Position numbers and translations under genes: made by a program
Origin: Spongilla lacustris
Taxonomy: Eukaryota; Porifera; Demospongiae; Spongillida; Spongillidae
DNA: 64,000 bases
Reading direction: 5' to 3'
Assembly: GCA_949361645.1 (NCBI GenBank)
Contig: OX442436.1
Location: 2,083,179-2,147,178 of the forward strand
Notes under the pieces: model-generated
Told to the model about the DNA's origin: nothing
Databases searched by the model: none
The model's input: only the letters and a program-made list of their open reading frames with translations
Shown here: positions 12,713 to 24,430 of the stretch, one piece after another
Position numbering within the stretch: the first letter of the stretch is position 1
Layout: each line of letters starts with the position of its first letter

Positions 12713-15700
12713 CTACCTCCATCCTCCACAGTCCATGGAGGCACAAGATAAAACGTATACGCAATCCTCCTTCCTTCAAGCTCATCGTCATGACAAAGGA
12801 GAGTATCTGTGGTGTTATGAAACATGGTTACTGTGGGCCCAGTACTACAACACAGGAGAATGGAGACATACGTGATTGGTCATATTTAGAGCAAGTCATG
12901 TCAATAGAGTCTGTAAGCTCTATACCAGACACAGACCTCAAGAATGGCAAACAACAGTCATGTATGAATGTCCTGTGCAAGTATAAGATACATGTATAGT
13001 AACATGTGCATCGTAATAACAATGATCAACTCAATCATCTCAATGTACATGCAGTGATCGACAGTATTATGAACAATTTTTTCACTGCATTGTGGCACGA
13101 GAAGTCGCAAAACATCGGAGCACATTAGCACACTAGTTAACACACATATTCTAAAATGATTCAGCTACATGTATGAATGCTTCTTCAAATTCCACTGCAC
13201 AAGTTCAAGAAACATATACATGTACACGTATATTTTTAAAATGCAAACAACACTGTACTGTACCTGAATTGAGATATGTAACAACTATCAAACTTCTTGA
13301 GATCATCTGACTGAAAAAGACACATTCATCCATACACAGAATCCAAGGATCTTAAAACCTTAAACAGCTATAAGTGTTACAACAAAATATATCAGGCACA
13401 AAATTTACATGTTATATTAATATGCGTTTGTAACCGCATAGTTCAGCAACCATGAAATAATAAAACATTACATGTAGGATTGTGTGATGAGAGACAACAA
13501 ACTCAGAACTTTAAGCTCACAATACACAAAGCTACAATTATGCATTTTGCCTTTTGAAATCATATTTGATCTGAACAGATCAATAGTGGAGGTACAGTTT
13601 TGTGTCCAGGCATTACCCTAGGAGACTTACAGCCATTTTACATAAATATAAGCAACATTAAGAGAACTGACAAACTTTTTTTTTACCCCTTTATCAAACC
13701 AAGCGGTTCATGACAGGGTTGATACAATATTTAAAATTTTCCTATGTGATAATCATATAAACAGATTCCCAGAGAAAACTTCAGCCTTTAGATGGAGGGC
13801 AGAAGTCCTAGGGAATAAGGTTGGCATTCAGCCTTATCCAAGTCTATATACAAAGCACACTTAATGAAAGAGAAGAGTTTACAGGATTCAACATTGAAAA
13901 CAGCATTACAAAAAAAAAAAAAGGAAAGCTGTGCTAATATGCTCCTGGACCCAGATAACAGATACATTCATGTACATATGGCAAGAATGAAGACACATTG
14001 TCACAATTATGCTAATACATAATTTAAAAACCAAAACTGCGAAAGATTGACAAATGCATGGGTTAATATCCTTACACAAGCATGCACACAAGAGAAGTGA
14101 GAGTAGTGAAGTTATTTTCAGTTCCTTGTATATCCAATGCACAAAACAAAGATAGTGTGCAGGTTACCTATAAGCACTATCAAAGTGCACCATCTCTACC
14201 CAATATAAATCAGTCATGAACTTTTCTACCCAATAGCAGAAAATTTTTGATAAAGAGTTATAAGCACAGTACAAACAACTGGAAAGTACATACATGTACA
14301 TCACACATTTGACATCCCAAAGGTTCAGAAGCCAAGAGTTGAGCAACATTCAGCTTACCAGCCCAATCAGTTCACACCCACACTGTGTACATGTATGTAA
14401 CTTGAATGCCAAACCCAGTTGAAACATAATTTGGAACAACTCGATTCTCACAGCACACAAATCTTTCCCACACAAAAATGCCCTCACGTTGTGAACATAA
14501 ACAGAAAGTGCAAATAATCACTGTGTTATTACTATTACTTAACTCATAATAAACCCCAATACACATTGATATTTGATAAAAATTGGTTTAGATCTGCTAG
14601 AGATGCAATCCTTCACCGCTTTTAAGAATTGCAGTCCCCCATAGCAGAAAGAGTCGAGTTCTGAAGTAGAGGCTGCGTGATAACATTTCTGATCCAAGCA
14701 CAGTCGTCGATATTGTCAACAGGGTTAGCAATGTAGGCAAGCTGGACATCAGGCAGCAAACTGACTACAACACCACTTAACGTGATTTCTGCACGATCAC
14801 TACAGTTCACTACAAGTGTTTCTGTGTTCATCTGTAATGCAAAAATCCTTCAACTTGCATAATACCCTTCCGAGTAACAATCTTATGGACTCCTAAAAGC
14901 ATGCAAATCTTCGGTTTACTGTACTATTTAAAATTACATACCAAGTTACAGGTGTCAAGGATGACCTGATCAAGTACTGCAGAAAGAACAACCAGTTTTG
15001 TATCATTCGAGGTGGTTTGAAGAGAGCGCAAGAGAGAATGATATGCATCCAGTTTTGCTATGAGGGTTAAGTTCCCATACACTGTACTTGTAAAAACAAA
15101 TCCGTCACTTGTCCAACCCCCAAGCATGGTATTTTGCTGCAATAAAAAGGGAGGGAGAAATAGTGAATGAATGGGTTTCATATCCACCTGCTATCAAACT
15201 GATGTGTCACATACAAGAGTCTTCATCAGCACCAACATTCCACTTGTGAACTGACTCGCCACGTTACTGGACTCTATGCTAGTGGATCGTTGAACCCTCA
15301 AAGGTGCACCAAATAGGGGTGTGCTGTGTGTGGCAAGGACAAAGGGCGCTAGGACACAGGCAATGATAGTACTTCTTTTCATTCTTGTGAGGACTGAGAT
15401 GACCTCTACCACCCACTTTAGAGCTTTTATATAAAACTCAACAGGAAATGATTATCAAACTGCCATTCAGAGCCCCTTGATTTTATCTAAACACCATTAC
15501 GACTTGCACGTGTGTAGAACAGTAAATACATGTAATGGTGTCTCCTGACTCTGGTACGAGTAGCAAAAACTGTGTATGGTACAACGGGGCATATGTGCAT
15601 AGCAGATATATACATCTAGTTGTAGTCACTGGCACAGGTCACCGCATGACAGGTACATGTACAAGACACATGGTGAACATAAGGCAATTGGTGCACTCCA

Positions 15701-18700
15701 AACAATGCCAGCTGGAATATTAAACTTCCCGACGAAGAAAAAAAATGGTTACCCGGTTGCTCCAGGTATGTACATGTACGTTCATGCACATGTATGCTCA
15801 TGTGCATGTAATAGGTGTCACTAAATGAATAGAAATAACTAAACTACTATGGCTCAGGTAAACACATGCACATACACTGTGTAAAAAGGGCTGTTATACA
15901 CTGGTGTATAACATCAATTAGCGGTGTATAACAGTGCGTATTCAGACGCTATACACACGTATAAGCAATAACGTCTGTATACACACTGTTATACAGTAGT
16001 GTATAACAATACCTTTTTCATAGTGATATGGGACATTTGCAGCGAAACTGACCCTTTGAAAATGGTATTAAAAATGCCCCATCTTTAATACACTGTATCA
16101 TCAGAACAATAAAAGATCACCACTCCCTATTTTCACCACGTCATACCACACCATCTGCGCATGGTTATATTCATTTTCATGTCTTACATTGGCTCTCTGA
16201 CAATTGTATGAGGTCCAATACCCCCAAGCTATTCAAAACCCACATCTTTCTGCAGCAGAGTCAAATTCTGAATACATCTGTTAACGACTAATTTAAAAAT
16301 GAACTGTCTGTACAGTTTTTTAATTAGTCATTAAAAGAGATACAGTTCAACAATGTTTGTGCTCCTTTTCCCATGGCAATGACCTCTCTATGTACATTCA
16401 GAATTTAAAGCAAATTGGACTCTCCTGCAGAGATACAAGGTATGCGTGTGGGGGGTATCAGACCTCATATAATTGCCAAGGAGTCAATGCAAGACACCAA
16501 AATGAATATGACCATATATAGATGGTGGGGTATGAAGTGGTTGAATATTGTATTGTTTTTTTTTAAAACAATACAGTCTATTAAAAAGATGAGGCGATAC
16601 TATAATGCTTCCAAGGGGCCTTTTTCTAACCCAACATCCCATATAATACTCAGCCATGAAAAGCAACACCCCAAAGCAGGTGAGAATAAATACTGTACAT
16701 GTACATGTAGAACAAGACATTCTCTTATTAAGTAAACACATGTGTTCTTATAAATTAAACGCATGGCCTACATGCACATACGGCTGTTCCCCATGAGATT
16801 GGCATCTACAGTGAAAACATTGCTGGCAGGGAGAAAAAAAAGTGCCAATGTGCTCCTGGACCCAGATAACAGATATCCCGGTGATAACAACCATGTGATA
16901 CATGTAATTACTTTGCTACGTAACAATCAGGAGTTAATATCCGGTTCTTTTTTTAAAGAAACCAAATGTGTGGATTCATAATACTGTCAAGTGAACACAC
17001 AGTGACACACCATAGGAAACTGTATGTTACAAAAACAGAACAATACAGTTAGCTACATGTATGTCTGCTTTCAAACAGAACAAGAACAGCACTACTGTTC
17101 AATGATGAGGGAGGCAACACAAAGCAACGGACATATTTAGAAGTCATCCCTATTCCCCAAATTCCCCCCCCCCCCCCCCAACTCTCCAACCCCACCCCAC
17201 AATATACGGAATTGTCATACATGTAAGTCCTTTTTTAATACTCTACTACTGTACAAGTGTATACATGCACAAGCCATTCCCATCCTACATGTACAAACTA
17301 CTACATAGATACAATAAGATCATTCCCAAGGCAAAAATGTTCCTAGCAGTTTTGCCTACAAAGGAACAAGATAATATTTATACATGTACATGTAGCATGT
17401 CGGCGGGCACCTAGATATACACAAACAAGTACATGCACATGTGGTACATGTAGCTGCTCTATGTCAGTTACATGTAGCTGCTCTATGTCAGTTACATGTA
17501 GCTGCTCTATGTCAGTTACATGTAGCTGCTCTATGTCAGTTACATGTAGCTGCTCTATGTCAGTTACATGTAGCTGCTCTATGTCAGTTACATGTAGCTG
17601 CTCTATGTCAGTTACATGTAGCTGCTCTATGTCAGTTACATGTAGCTGCTCTATGTCAGTTACATGTAGCTGCTCTATGTCAGTTACATGTAGCTGCTCT
17701 ATGTCAGTTACATGTAGCTGCTCTATGTCAGTTACATGTAGCTTCAATCCAATCACATGCCTCTGTGCCTCGCTGTTTACTTACACATGTACATGTACAT
17801 TGTGAGTTATACATGTATGTATATCCCACAACCTGGTGCACAACCTCAAGTATAGCATTTACCCACTTAAGTATGCCTCTCTTATAACCACTTTTACATG
17901 TGGACAACATCTTTTTAATAGAACATTTGCATAGTTAATGGAAGTTTGATTTTTAGTTCTCTTTTAAGCAATGTTGTACATGCGGTATAGGAGTTCTCTT
18001 AAGCAGTGTTGTACATGTGGTATAGGAGTTCTCTTAAGCAATGTTGTACATGTGGTATAGGAGTTCTCTTAAGCAATGTTGTACATGTGGTATAGGAGTT
18101 CTCTTAAGCAATGTTGTACATGTGGTATAGGAGTTCTCTTAAGCAATGTTGTACATGTGGTATAGGAGTTCTCTTAAGCAATGTTGTACATGTGGTATAG
18201 GAGTTCTCTTAAGCAATGTTGTACATGTGGTATAGGAGTTCTCTTAAGCAATGTTGTACATGTGGTATAGGAGTTCTCTTAAGCAATGTTGTACATGCGG
18301 TATAGGAGTTCTCTTAAGCAATGTTGTACATGTGGTATAGGAGTTCTCTTAAGCAATGTTGTACATGCAGTATAGGAGTTCTCTTAAGCAGTGTTGTACA
18401 TGTGGTATAGGAGTTCTCTTAAGCAATGTTGTACATGTGGTATAGGAGTTCTCTTAAGCAGTGTTGTACATGTGGTATAGGAGTTCTCTTAAGCAATGTT
18501 GTACATGTGGTATAGGAGTTCTCTTAAGCAATGTTGTACATGTGGTATAGGAGTTCTCTTAAGCAATGTTGTACATGTGGTATAGGAGTTCTCTTAAGCA
18601 ATGTTGTACATGTGGTATAGGAGTTCTCTTAAGCAATGTTGTACATGTGGTATAGGAGTTCTCTTAAGCAATGTTGTACATGTGGTATAGGAGTTCTCTT

Positions 18701-21081
18701 AAGCAATGTTGTACATGTGGTATAGGAGTTCTCTTAAGCAATGTTGTACATGTGGTATAGGAGTTCTCTTAAGCAATGTTGTACATGTGGTATAGGAGTT
18801 CTCTTAAGCAATGTTGTACATGTGGTATAGGATTAGTATTAGATATACCACTACATGTACTTCCAACTGTTACAATGCATAGCATATATCAGAAGGGAGG
18901 CTAAATATTACATGTACATATAGTCTCACAAGGTGATTGAAGTAAAGAGACTACTACTACATGTTAGAGGCAGATCAAAATACAGTTGCCAAGGCAACAC
19001 GTAGCCTAACCTGAGAGAATTGGTAGAGGTCGTTGTTCTTCTCATAAAACTCTAGTCCCAACAGTTCGGCCTTCAGGCCCTTCAGAAAGTCCCCACTATT
19101 GTCATCGACAAAATCAGGCAGTACGCAGCACTGAAAGGGCCTCTCCATGAGTTCAGCACTAGAGGCATCTGTGGGCACGAGCAAGGGTGCCAGATAACAG
19201 GCCATGTACCACATTGCGCTGTAGACCTACATGTACAGGTATGTCATATACAAGTATGTACCACACTGATATACATGTATATGTACATACAATGTACATA
19301 TTGCTATGTCACATACACAGGTACATGCTGAGGTTATCCCCAATACGAGATACATGCATGCAAATGTATACCTCTATATTTTGAAGTCACACGTGCCTTA
19401 CTGTTCCTCAGTTGATGGCACTACTCTACAGTACACTGACAAGAACCAACCAACCAACCTGTCCCCTTACAATTTCATTTAGAAGTTAGACAACACACCC
19501 TTACATCCCAGTCAGTTGCACTATATGTTATCATGGTGGAACACATTAATTTGACTGATTTTGGAGTACATGTGCAACATTAGAATACGACGCACTGAAC
19601 ATGCATATACATACATTTACATGTACATGTACATATCTATTTATGTAGGGGTGTCATGTATGTATGTAGGGGGTGTCATGTATGTAGGGGTGTCATGTAT
19701 GTAGGGGTGTCATGTATGTAGGGGTGTCATGTATGTAGGGGTGTCATGCATGTAGGGGTGTCATGTATGAAGGGGTGTCATGTATTAGGGGTGTCATGCA
19801 TGTAGGGGTGTCATGTATGTAGGGGTGTCATGTATGTAGGGGTGTCATGTATGTAGGGGTGTCATGTATGTAGGGGTGTCATGTATGAAAGGGTGTCATG
19901 AATGTAGGGGTGTCATGCATGTAGGGGTGTCATGCATGTAGGGGTGTCATGAATGTAGGGTGTCATGTATGTAGGGTGTCATGTATGTAGGGGTGTCATG
20001 CATGTAGGGGTGTCATGTATGTAGGGGTGTCATGTATGTAGGGGTGTCATGTATGTAGGGTGTCATAAATGTAGGGTGTCGTGTATGTAGGGGTGTCATG
20101 TATGTAGGTGTCATGTATTTAGGGGTGTCATGTATGTAGGGGTGTCATGCATGTAAGGTGTAATGTATTAGGGTCTCATGTACATACATGTATACGCAGT
20201 GTGTCATGTACATGTATGTAGGGGTGTCATGCATGTAGGGGTGTCATGTATGTAGGGGTGTCATGTATGTAGGGGTGTCATGCATGTAGAAGTGTCATGT
20301 ATGTAGGTGTGTCATGCATGTAGGGGTGTCATGTATGTAGGGTGTCATGTATATAGGGGTGTCATGTATGTAGGGTGTCATGCATGTAGGGGTGTCATGC
20401 ATGTAGGGGTGTAATGTATTAGGGTCTCATGTGGGTGTCATGTATGCAGGGGTATCATGAATGTAGGGATGGCCCTTTTGGGGTGAGAAAAATGTGAAGG
20501 CCACTCATTACTTTTCAGTCTGTCTCTGAACCTTTCTCCCAACTACATGTTAGCAAATGTATGGTTTCCATAAAAGGTGGAAGGAGGAAGGAGGGAGGAG
20601 GGAGAGAATTAAGCAAACTTAAAAAAATACTTATGGGAGGTTTGCAAATGGGTAATCAAGCCCCGATAGCCTTGTCCTCTGTAACCTCAGTCGTGATTAA
20701 GCCCTGCAGCCACCCAAAGAGTGAAGGGTAAGGAGAAAGCTATCTTGTACAGCACAACTGACGTGATTAAACATTTAAATCAAAGCCATTGACATGCCAT
20801 AGAAATAACATACTAGTTATAGAAATTAAATCTATCGTGATACTGCACACTCACCATCTTTCAAAGGCAGCTTGTTGCTACAAATAGAAATTAAAATATA
20901 ACAATCGTAGCACGTCGCTGCAATTGAATTGCGCAGCTGCCACATACCGCCAAGCGTGACTTAAGCTAGCTTGAAAGATGGCGTCACTGTATAAGCTGTT
21001 GAGCCGCAGCTCTGTCTTTGACTTCTTATCGGCGGACTCCTGGGGCTCCACGTAGTACCCCTTCTTACGCTTCCTCTCCAT
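6634..21081 (-). CDS. OGFOD1: OGFOD1-type prolyl 3-hydroxylase (3' end not found)
   Basis: This is a 2-oxoglutarate/Fe(II) dioxygenase that in other eukaryotes hydroxylates a proline of ribosomal protein uS12 (RPS23). Exons: 20948-21081, 19011-19218 (or from 19158 if another acceptor is used), 13264-13310, 12872-12936, 12717-12806, 11170-11196, 11013-11104, 10825-10953, 10626-10739, 7108-7187, 6634-7052. All junction phases fit. About 468 residues are assembled, against 542 in human. Iron ligands are visible: His and Asp in [10 protein letters not shown] (exon 5) and the distal His in PVSFHQ (exon 7). The 2-oxoglutarate Arg is in [12 protein letters not shown] (exon 8). The second, non-catalytic oxygenase-like half ends at [10 protein letters not shown]...CCEG in exon 11. 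The last roughly 75 residues (human WEPEYGG onward) were not found and may lie left of base 1. About 11 residues expected between exons 3 and 4 are also absent, so a microexon may have been missed. The gene is head-to-head with LSM4. Confidence 0.9.
7803..7820. repeat. Homopolymer G run; matching C run at about 7371-7393
   Basis: Both runs lie in the long OGFOD1 intron between 7188 and 10625. They belong to the series of unusually long G/C homopolymers in this window. The true lengths may differ because of sequencing error. Confidence 0.7.
8241..9030. mobile_element. Large foldback (inverted-repeat) element
   Basis: Two arms of about 360 bp (8241-8600 and 8670-9030) are inverted copies of each other, with a short loop of about 70 bp. 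The ends read TATATATGGGACAGTTTCC and its inverted partner. Landmarks mirrored in both arms include the palindrome TAACATTATAATGTTATA (near 8280 and 8977), the GAACATTAAACGCTATC region and the loop-side GAGATACAGTTGAACAAA. No coding frame is present. It lies in an OGFOD1 intron. A diverged relative lies at 16023-16652. Confidence 0.85.
11706..12505. mobile_element. Possible MITE with CCTACGCGTAGG palindromes
   Basis: The imperfect inverted ends TAACCTTTAATCTCC (11706-11720) and its near-complement (12491-12505) each sit beside the 12-bp perfect palindrome CCTACGCGTAGG (11727-11738, 11767-11778, 12469-12480). The inside is AT-rich with no recognised frame. No clear target duplication was found, so the borders are tentative. 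Confidence 0.45.
12653..12708. repeat. (CA)n microsatellite in OGFOD1 intron
   Basis: An uninterrupted CA dinucleotide run lies immediately downstream (on the minus strand) of the donor of the OGFOD1 exon at 12717-12806. Confidence 0.95.
14622..15382 (-). CDS. Small secreted orphan protein, nested in OGFOD1 intron
   Basis: This is a complete three-exon gene of 190 residues inside an OGFOD1 intron on the same strand. Exons: 15215-15382 (ATG to a GTATGT donor), 14942-15136, 14622-14831 (ending TAA). Both introns are phase 0, with good pyrimidine tracts before the acceptors. Residues 1-20 ([20 protein letters not shown]) look like a cleavable signal peptide. The rest has four later cysteines (in DTCNL, VNCSD, DDCAW, GDCNS), enough for two disulfides, and several N-glycosylation motifs (NLT, NDT, NCS, NST). 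No transmembrane segment or known domain is seen in the mature part. A perfect TATA box lies 42 bp upstream of the ATG. I do not recognise the family; function is unknown. An independent gene is more likely than alternative OGFOD1 exons, because it has its own TATA box, start and stop. Confidence 0.75.
15424..15433 (-). promoter_or_regulatory. TATA box of the nested secreted-protein gene
   Basis: On the minus strand the sequence reads TATATAAAAG, a consensus TATA box. The ATG of the nested gene begins 42 bp downstream, so transcription would start about 10-20 bp before the ATG. None of the housekeeping promoters in this window shows such a box close to its start codon. Confidence 0.7.
15886..16022. 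repeat. Short imperfect foldback
   Basis: The sequence AAAAAGGGCTGTTATACACT at the left is mirrored by AGTGTATAACA...CCTTTTTC at the right, with an inner set of GTATA words. The whole can fold into a hairpin of about 135 bp. It directly abuts the degenerate foldback that follows. Confidence 0.6.
16023..16652. mobile_element. Degenerate foldback related to the 8241-9030 element
   Basis: The left end TGATATGGGACATTTGCAGC resembles the end of the 8241 element. The right end, when reversed, again reads TATATGGGATG. The arms share CATCTTTTTAATA/GACTGTAT-like words and GGGGTAT/ATGAGGTC blocks in inverted order, but have diverged strongly. It is likely an older copy of the same family. Confidence 0.5.
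17445..17743. repeat. Minisatellite, 24-bp unit, about 12.5 copies
   Basis: The unit TACATGTAGCTGCTCTATGT plus CAGT is repeated almost without change. Because 24 is a multiple of 3, all frames stay open across it, so the long frames here are artefacts. It lies in the large OGFOD1 intron between exons 2 and 3. Confidence 0.97.
17955..18831. repeat. Minisatellite, 35-bp unit, about 25 copies
   Basis: The unit begins GTGGTATAGGAGTTCTCTTA and ends AGCAATGTTGTACAT. Copies differ by rare single changes (AGCAGTG, CATGCGG), which shows recent homogenisation. It is in the same OGFOD1 intron as its neighbours. Confidence 0.97.
19641..20466. repeat. Minisatellite, 17-bp unit, about 48 copies
   Basis: The unit CATGTATGTAGGGGTGT shows more variation than the two arrays to its left: 16-bp units lacking one G, and CATGCATG or GAATG variants. 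It lies between OGFOD1 exons 1 and 2. Confidence 0.95.
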
Positions 21082-21169
21082 TCACTTGGGCCACGTGTGA
21101 AGGGTAATTAGTTGTTTACCTGGTTAATGCTATTTATTCTTTTCTAATCGAGGCACACTTTTAAGAACG
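21082..21169. promoter_or_regulatory. Bidirectional promoter OGFOD1/LSM4
   Basis: Only 88 bp separate the two divergent start codons. The gap has no TATA box but contains the E-box CACGTG at 21092-21097 in the context CCACGTGT, 11 bp upstream of the OGFOD1 ATG. Divergent sharing is inferred from spacing. Confidence 0.7.
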
Positions 21170-24100
21170 ATGGTAAGGATTATTTACTAAGTAGGCATAT
21201 AGTATAAACGTCTTTTCAACAGCTCCCGTTATCGCTTCTCAGGGCTGCGCAGAACCACCCCATGGTAAGTTGGGTTTGGACTCCTGCTCCAAAACAACTC
21301 TGATTCAATCTCGTGGGTTTTCGCAACGTGGTACCACTGTGGATACTATTCTAATGGTCTACAGTTTATTATGCTTCCGCGTTTCTTTACTGCAACAGTA
21401 GACACGTTCGCTCTATCGTGTTGATTATGATTATATACTAGTATGTTTAGTTGAGCCTACACTCTCAGCTGTCTACATGTAAAACATAGTGGGAAGGAGC
21501 ATAGAGTGTTTGTTTTATGGGTTTGCATACGCGACCCTTTGGGTCTGATTCTGTCTGGTGCCCACCTCCTTTGTTCAAATCAACCTGTTAGTTGACCTCA
21601 CTTCTGTGGTGATCTCACCATGTCAAAATGAATTGTTTTTGTACATGTATTAAACTATACTGTGTTCGTTCCTTGGCGTGCTCACCTGTGGGTCCTTAGC
21701 TGGTGGAGCTGAAGAATGGGGAGACCTACAACGGCCACTTGGTCAACTGTGACAACTGGATGAACATCCACCTCAGAGACGTCATCTGTACTTCACGTGT
21801 AAGATATTGTACTTGTACCTGGTAGGCTGGTGCAGCAATCAATATTGCAAACTGACTGTGCACCGTGGACCATACTGTCTTTTGTTGAAGGACATATTGA
21901 CTTGTCACATCTCATTGCACAGGATGGTGACAGGTTTTGGAGAATGCCAGAGTGCTTCATACGAGGCAGTGTGGTCAAGTATCTGAGGATCCCAGATGAG
22001 GTTTGTGAGTAAGAAAGTGTCTGGGGAAGGGAGAGGGAGGGGTCCAGAAGCTTTATGGGGAGAAGTATACTAGTCCATTGGTATGGAGCTTATTAGGACC
22101 GACATGTAATGTGTTGCTTGACCTCCATAGGGGAGTAGCCGCACCTTGTAGTCACAGTACTATGGTTGTAGCACACCTGCCCTGCCCATGGTTAATGATT
22201 AGCATTTTGATTACTTTTCTTTCTTTTTATTTTAAAAATATTTTGTACGGTCCTTTGGTTTCGATGTTCTAATTAGCAGGTATTCTAATAGTACAGTGTA
22301 CACTGTATGAAATGATTTTGTGCAGCTACATGTATCATTTGGGCATGTGTATGTGCGTGTTCTCCATTCATCTGCATTGGTCTGGTCAGGTTATAGACAT
22401 GGTGAAGGAGGAGGCTGCAGTCAAGCCTAGAGTCAGGCCCCAAGCTGCAGGTAAGGAATACCAAAAAAATGTTATTCTTGGGCTAACCACTCCTCTCCCT
22501 TTTCCAATAGGAGCACGCAAAAGAGCACCGGCTGGTAAGTCAGTTAAATTCATGTTACAGTACAATATGTATAGCTCACGATATATCATGTGTATAACTC
22601 ATACTATACCATGTGTATAGCTCACACTATACCATATGTATAGCTCACAATATACCGTGTGTATAGTTCACAATCTATACCATATGTATACTCACAATAT
22701 ACCATGCAAATGTCTCAAAAACATCATACATAATGTAATGGCAGAGGTGTTGAAAGATCTACATGTAGAGCGGCAATGATTATGTACGGAGGGGTAAGGA
22801 CAAGGTCTGTTTTTTTTTCTTAATTGGTGTTTTTGAAAAAGGGCACAATCATAAATACTCAACACAGTCAGTTAACAATATGAATTGGTTACACAGGTTA
22901 TATAAATATAATGCAGCTGTAGTACAATAACTTAAAGGAAGTACCTTGGGTATATGGAAGTGGATACCTTGGTGATTGGAGCATTAAACCTTTTGCTAAA
23001 TCGAATGCATGAGCAGGCCGCAGGCACGTCGCCTTTTTTTCAAACCAAGTGAACTGCATAAATATAGCTGCACCTCTACCTTTTCCCCAAAGCAGTGAAA
23101 AGGCTTGGTGAGGTTGATGGCTTTTGCTGGTACCATAGTAATAGAGCTGAACCAGATAAATTTTCCAGGCTGAACTACATGTACATGTAAGGCATTTGGA
23201 GTATCTGTCATCATGCTCACTGATGCTGGTCATTGTCACTTTGATAGTGGTGATGAAGACTTCCTTGCATGCAGCCTTTAACTGCCTCAATTTGAAGGGT
23301 GTACATTTACAGTTCTGTATTGTTTGATGCAATCCTCAGAAGGTTTCGTCACATTCTCCTATCCTGTTTGTGTCTTCTTGCCATGCACTGACCCAAGCTT
23401 GATCAATGCATTACCTGACTTTAGCTTTAGGCAGACCCGGAGGAGTGCCTCAAACCACCACAAGCATTGCAACTTGTCCCTTAACCAGAGCCCGGCCTTT
23501 GTGTGTGTGCACATGACACAATATCTATCAGCATCCAGTTGTTTTTTTTGCCCTGCTGCACCCCATTGCTGCCAGAAGCTAAAGTTTGCATGGTTTGTAG
23601 AGTGGAGACAAACAAATACATGCTGATTCCTGTTCCTTCCTGTGTCTCAACGTAAACTAGACAAGATACAGGTCCTTTTCTGGAAGCATTTCTCTAAACA
23701 TCTTGTAAGTACATACTGTACATGTCATGTAAAAATGGTTTACCAAGACAGCTGGGCGGCAATGTACATACATGTACCAATGACATGTTTATATGTGATG
23801 TAGAGAATAAAGGCATATATACCCCATAGTACTCCTTAGTGTGCAGTGGATCTATCAGCTTACAGTTGGCCCTCGCAGTGGTGTGTGCAGAACAGCACAT
23901 GATGTGAACGTTTCCTATCATCACCACCTCCCAGATTAATGATGATCACCCACTGTAAACTGCCCCCAAGCATATGGAGTTCAAAAAGCCACCTCCAACC
24001 ATTTTCCTACACAAGTTGTAACTAAAATAGCCAGTTTGAATACAATAATAAGTGCATTCAATCTGGACTACAACAAGTAAGTCTCCTAATTGGCCTGCAG

Positions 24101-24430
24101 CTAATGATATGGTTTAGATTACAGCCAAGGCTGGCTGTCCACACATGCACAGATGAGTGAGCTATATGGATATGATATCGCAGCTCTGATAAAATCGATA
24201 CCGTGTGAACAGCCTCATACGTGTACCATACTGTACCATACCATGTGAACATAGTGTAAGAGTTGAAAATAAAAATTATGTCTCCCTCCTCCCCTTTATG
24301 TAATGTGTTCTTGTTAACATGGTCCCATTCTGTTTGCCCCTGCTCATGTGTTCTTGTTAATTAACATGGTCCCATTCTATTTGCAGGTCCCCCAGCAGGC
24401 AAGAAACCCAAGCCCGCTGGCAAGAAGTAG
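21170..24430 (+). CDS. LSM4: LSM4, U6 snRNA-associated Sm-like protein
   Basis: LSM4 is part of the LSM2-8 ring that binds the U6 snRNA 3' end in the nucleus and of the cytoplasmic LSM1-7 mRNA-decay ring. Exons: 21170-21172 (the ATG alone), 21223-21264, 21700-21798, 21923-22000, 22390-22450, 22511-22534, 24387-24430. All phases close, giving 116 residues; human is 139. The Sm fold is intact: Sm1 in [20 protein letters not shown] and Sm2 in [16 protein letters not shown]. The tail is short and basic ([21 protein letters not shown] region), replacing the Arg/Gly-rich tail of other LSM4 proteins. An intron sits directly after the start codon. The last intron (22535-24386) is large. On its minus strand it holds a protein-like stretch around 22930-23620 that I do not recognise. 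Confidence 0.96.

Noticed and set aside
17343..17887. Open frames of 114-148 codons on both strands
   Set aside because: They are created by the 24-bp minisatellite, whose unit is a multiple of three; there is no gene structure.
22898..23332. Minus-strand frame of 144 codons in the LSM4 intron
   Set aside because: The composition is protein-like in parts, but there is no known motif, splice partner or start support; left as unrecognised intron sequence.
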